From UBA668 sp046052275 (GTDB taxonomy: Bacteria > Actinomycetota > Acidimicrobiia > Acidimicrobiales > Ilumatobacteraceae), in NCBI GenBank assembly GCA_046052275.1, contig JBJOMQ010000153.1, forward strand, positions 1-6,141: a stretch of DNA of 6,141 bases, written 5' to 3'. Numbering within the stretch: position 1 is the first letter of the stretch; each line of letters starts with the position of its first letter. The notes beneath the pieces are model-generated. The model was not told the origin of the DNA. It searched no databases and saw only the letters and a list, made by a program, of their open reading frames with translations. The position numbers and the translations under genes were made by a program. Of this stretch, positions 5,014-6,141 are shown one piece after another.

Positions 5014-6141
5014 ATGCGATTCGCCTCACTATCCGACCGACTCGACGGCCTCGGGGCCGCGAAGTGGGCCGTCCACCTGGAGGGCGTGCGCCGCCGCGTC
5101 GCCGGCGACACCGTCACGTTCCTCTCGATCGGCGAGCCCGACCTGCCACCACCTGCCAGCGTCATCGAGCGTGCCGTGCAGTCGCTCACCGGCGGCCGCA
5201 CCCGGTACGCCGACGGCCAGGGAGAGCCGGCCGCCCGCCGAGCTATCGCCGCGCATCTCAGCCGCCGGTCGGGACTCGACGTCGACCCCGGCCAGGTGGT
5301 GTGCGTCGCCGGCACCCAGAACGGCCTGTCGGTGGCGCTGCTCACCGTTGCCGAGCATGGCGACGAGGTGCTCGTCCCCGATCCCTACTACGCCACCTAC
5401 GAGGGTGTCGTCGCCGCCACTGGCGCCACCTTCGTGCCGGTGCCCACCCTGCCCGAGGACGGGTTCCACGTCACCGCTGCGGCAATCGAGTCGCGGATCA
5501 CGCCGCGCAGCAGGGTGCTGCTGCTCAACACCCCGAGCAACCCGACGGGTGCAGTGCTGTCGGCCGACGAAATCGACGCGATCGGCGAGGTGTGCATCCG
5601 TCACGACCTGTGGATCGTGTGCGACGAGGTGTACGCCGACCTCACCTTCGGCTCGCCGTTCGCCTCTCCCTTCGACCGACCACAGCTGCGTAGCCGCACG
5701 CTCGCCACCAGTTCGATCTCGAAGTCGCATGCCCTGCCGGGCTTCCGCACCGGCTGGATCGCCTGCGCTCCTGAGGCCACGCACCGCGTGCTGTCGGTCT
5801 CGGAGACGATGCTGTTCGGCTCGCAGCCATTCCTCGCCGACGCACTTGCCGTAGCGCTCAGCGAGCAGCACCCCGAGGTCGTACGCCTGCGCGACACCTT
5901 CCGTGGACGCGCCGAGGCACTGGTGCAGGCATTCACCGGGTCGCAGTCCGCCACGGCACGGATGCCCGAGGGTGGCATGTTCGTCCTCGTCGACGTGCGC
6001 GCCACCGGCCTGTCGGGTGAGGAGTTCGCATGGCAGTTGCTGCGCGAGGAGGACGTCGTGGTGATGCCGGGCGAGAGCTTCGGACCCGGCGGTGCCGGCC
6101 ATGTGCGTGTTGCGCTCACCGTCGATGCGGCAGTGATGCTC
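5014..6141 (+). CDS. Class I/II PLP-dependent aminotransferase (3' truncated)
   Basis: The frame is open from ATG 5014 to the window edge with no stop: 376 codons, nearly the whole of a roughly 380-400 residue fold-type I enzyme. Numbered from this ATG it has an N-terminal substrate loop ISIGEPDLP-like segment (LSIGEPDLPPP), the phosphate-binding GTQNG (100-104), DPYYATYEG (123-131), NTPSNPTG (172-179, with the conserved N176), DEVY (204-207), SISKSHALPGFRTGW with the Schiff-base lysine K237 and R245, PEGGMFVLVD near the end, and HVRVAL with R365, the expected carboxylate-binding arginine. This pattern fits aspartate, aromatic and arginine-pyruvate type aminotransferases; the substrate cannot be fixed. 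It follows the methyltransferase after 64 bases, so operon membership is open. Aspartate supply for NadB would fit but is only an inference. The long open frame on the opposite strand (5029-6102) is a shadow. Confidence 0.92.
   Translation, partial: MRFASLSDRLDGLGAAKWAVHLEGVRRRVAGDTVTFLSIGEPDLPPPASVIERAVQSLTGGRTRYADGQGEPAARRAIAAHLSRRSGLDVDPGQVVCVAGTQNGLSVALLTVAEHGDEVLVPDPYYATYEGVVAATGATFVPVPTLPEDGFHVTAAAIESRITPRSRVLLLNTPSNPTGAVLSADEIDAIGEVCIRHDLWIVCDEVYADLTFGSPFASPFDRPQLRSRTLATSSISKSHALPGFRTGWIACAPEATHRVLSVSETMLFGSQPFLADALAVALSEQHPEVVRLRDTFRGRAEALVQAFTGSQSATARMPEGGMFVLVDVRATGLSGEEFAWQLLREEDVVVMPGESFGPGGAGHVRVALTVDAAVML

Noticed and set aside
5029..6102. Long open frame on the minus strand (357 codons) over the right end
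   Set aside because: It is antisense to the aminotransferase, whose frame carries all PLP-enzyme motifs; the minus-strand product has no recognisable domain and results from GC-rich third positions.
1..6141. Mobile element, CRISPR array, tRNA/rRNA or defence system
   Set aside because: No terminal repeats, transposase or integrase motifs, regularly spaced repeats or RNA-gene signatures are seen; the window is filled by co-directional metabolic genes.

Overview
The window reads as high-GC bacterial chromosome, GC-rich by eye with strong G/C preference at third codon positions. It carries a compact, co-directional gene block on the + strand for de novo NAD biosynthesis from aspartate. The likeliest source is an actinobacterium, possibly of the Acidimicrobiia type. 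Three things point that way: an NrtR-type regulator next to nadA-nadB-nadC (an association also known in mycobacteria), codon use rich in GTC/CTC/GAC/GCC, and a methyltransferase of a type I associate with actinobacteria. NadA itself looks more like the form I associate with alphaproteobacteria than the mycobacterial form, so the lineage call is tentative.

Layout, left to right. Positions 1-567 hold the 3' part of an nrtR-like regulator; its winged-helix DNA-binding domain is visible, but any Nudix catalytic motif lies outside the window. Positions 568-701 are a 134-base intergenic region, AT-richer than its surroundings around 604-645. It holds a plausible promoter (TTGTGC, 17 bases, TATAGT), a 31-base interrupted palindrome centred on 630 that overlaps the -10 and is the best candidate NrtR operator, and a clear Shine-Dalgarno site. 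Then come nadA (702-1676), nadB (1673-3283, GTG start) and nadC (3280-4137), joined by two 4-base stop/start overlaps (GTGA and ATGA). Five bases later a class I SAM-dependent methyltransferase of unknown substrate begins (4143-4949). After a 64-base gap with a small hairpin, a class I/II PLP-dependent aminotransferase begins at 5014 and runs off the right edge without a stop.

How it works together: NadB oxidises L-aspartate to the unstable iminoaspartate, NadA condenses it with dihydroxyacetone phosphate to quinolinate, and NadC converts quinolinate plus PRPP to nicotinate mononucleotide, feeding NAD synthesis. NrtR-family regulators sense NAD-related metabolites such as ADP-ribose, and here the regulator probably represses this operon through the palindrome. 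The methyltransferase is probably co-transcribed. The aminotransferase may be a separate unit, although an aspartate-related role would fit the neighbourhood. I see no mobile element, CRISPR array, RNA gene or clearly novel system. The points most worth following are the operator/promoter architecture, the orphan methyltransferase in the NAD operon and the type of NadA.
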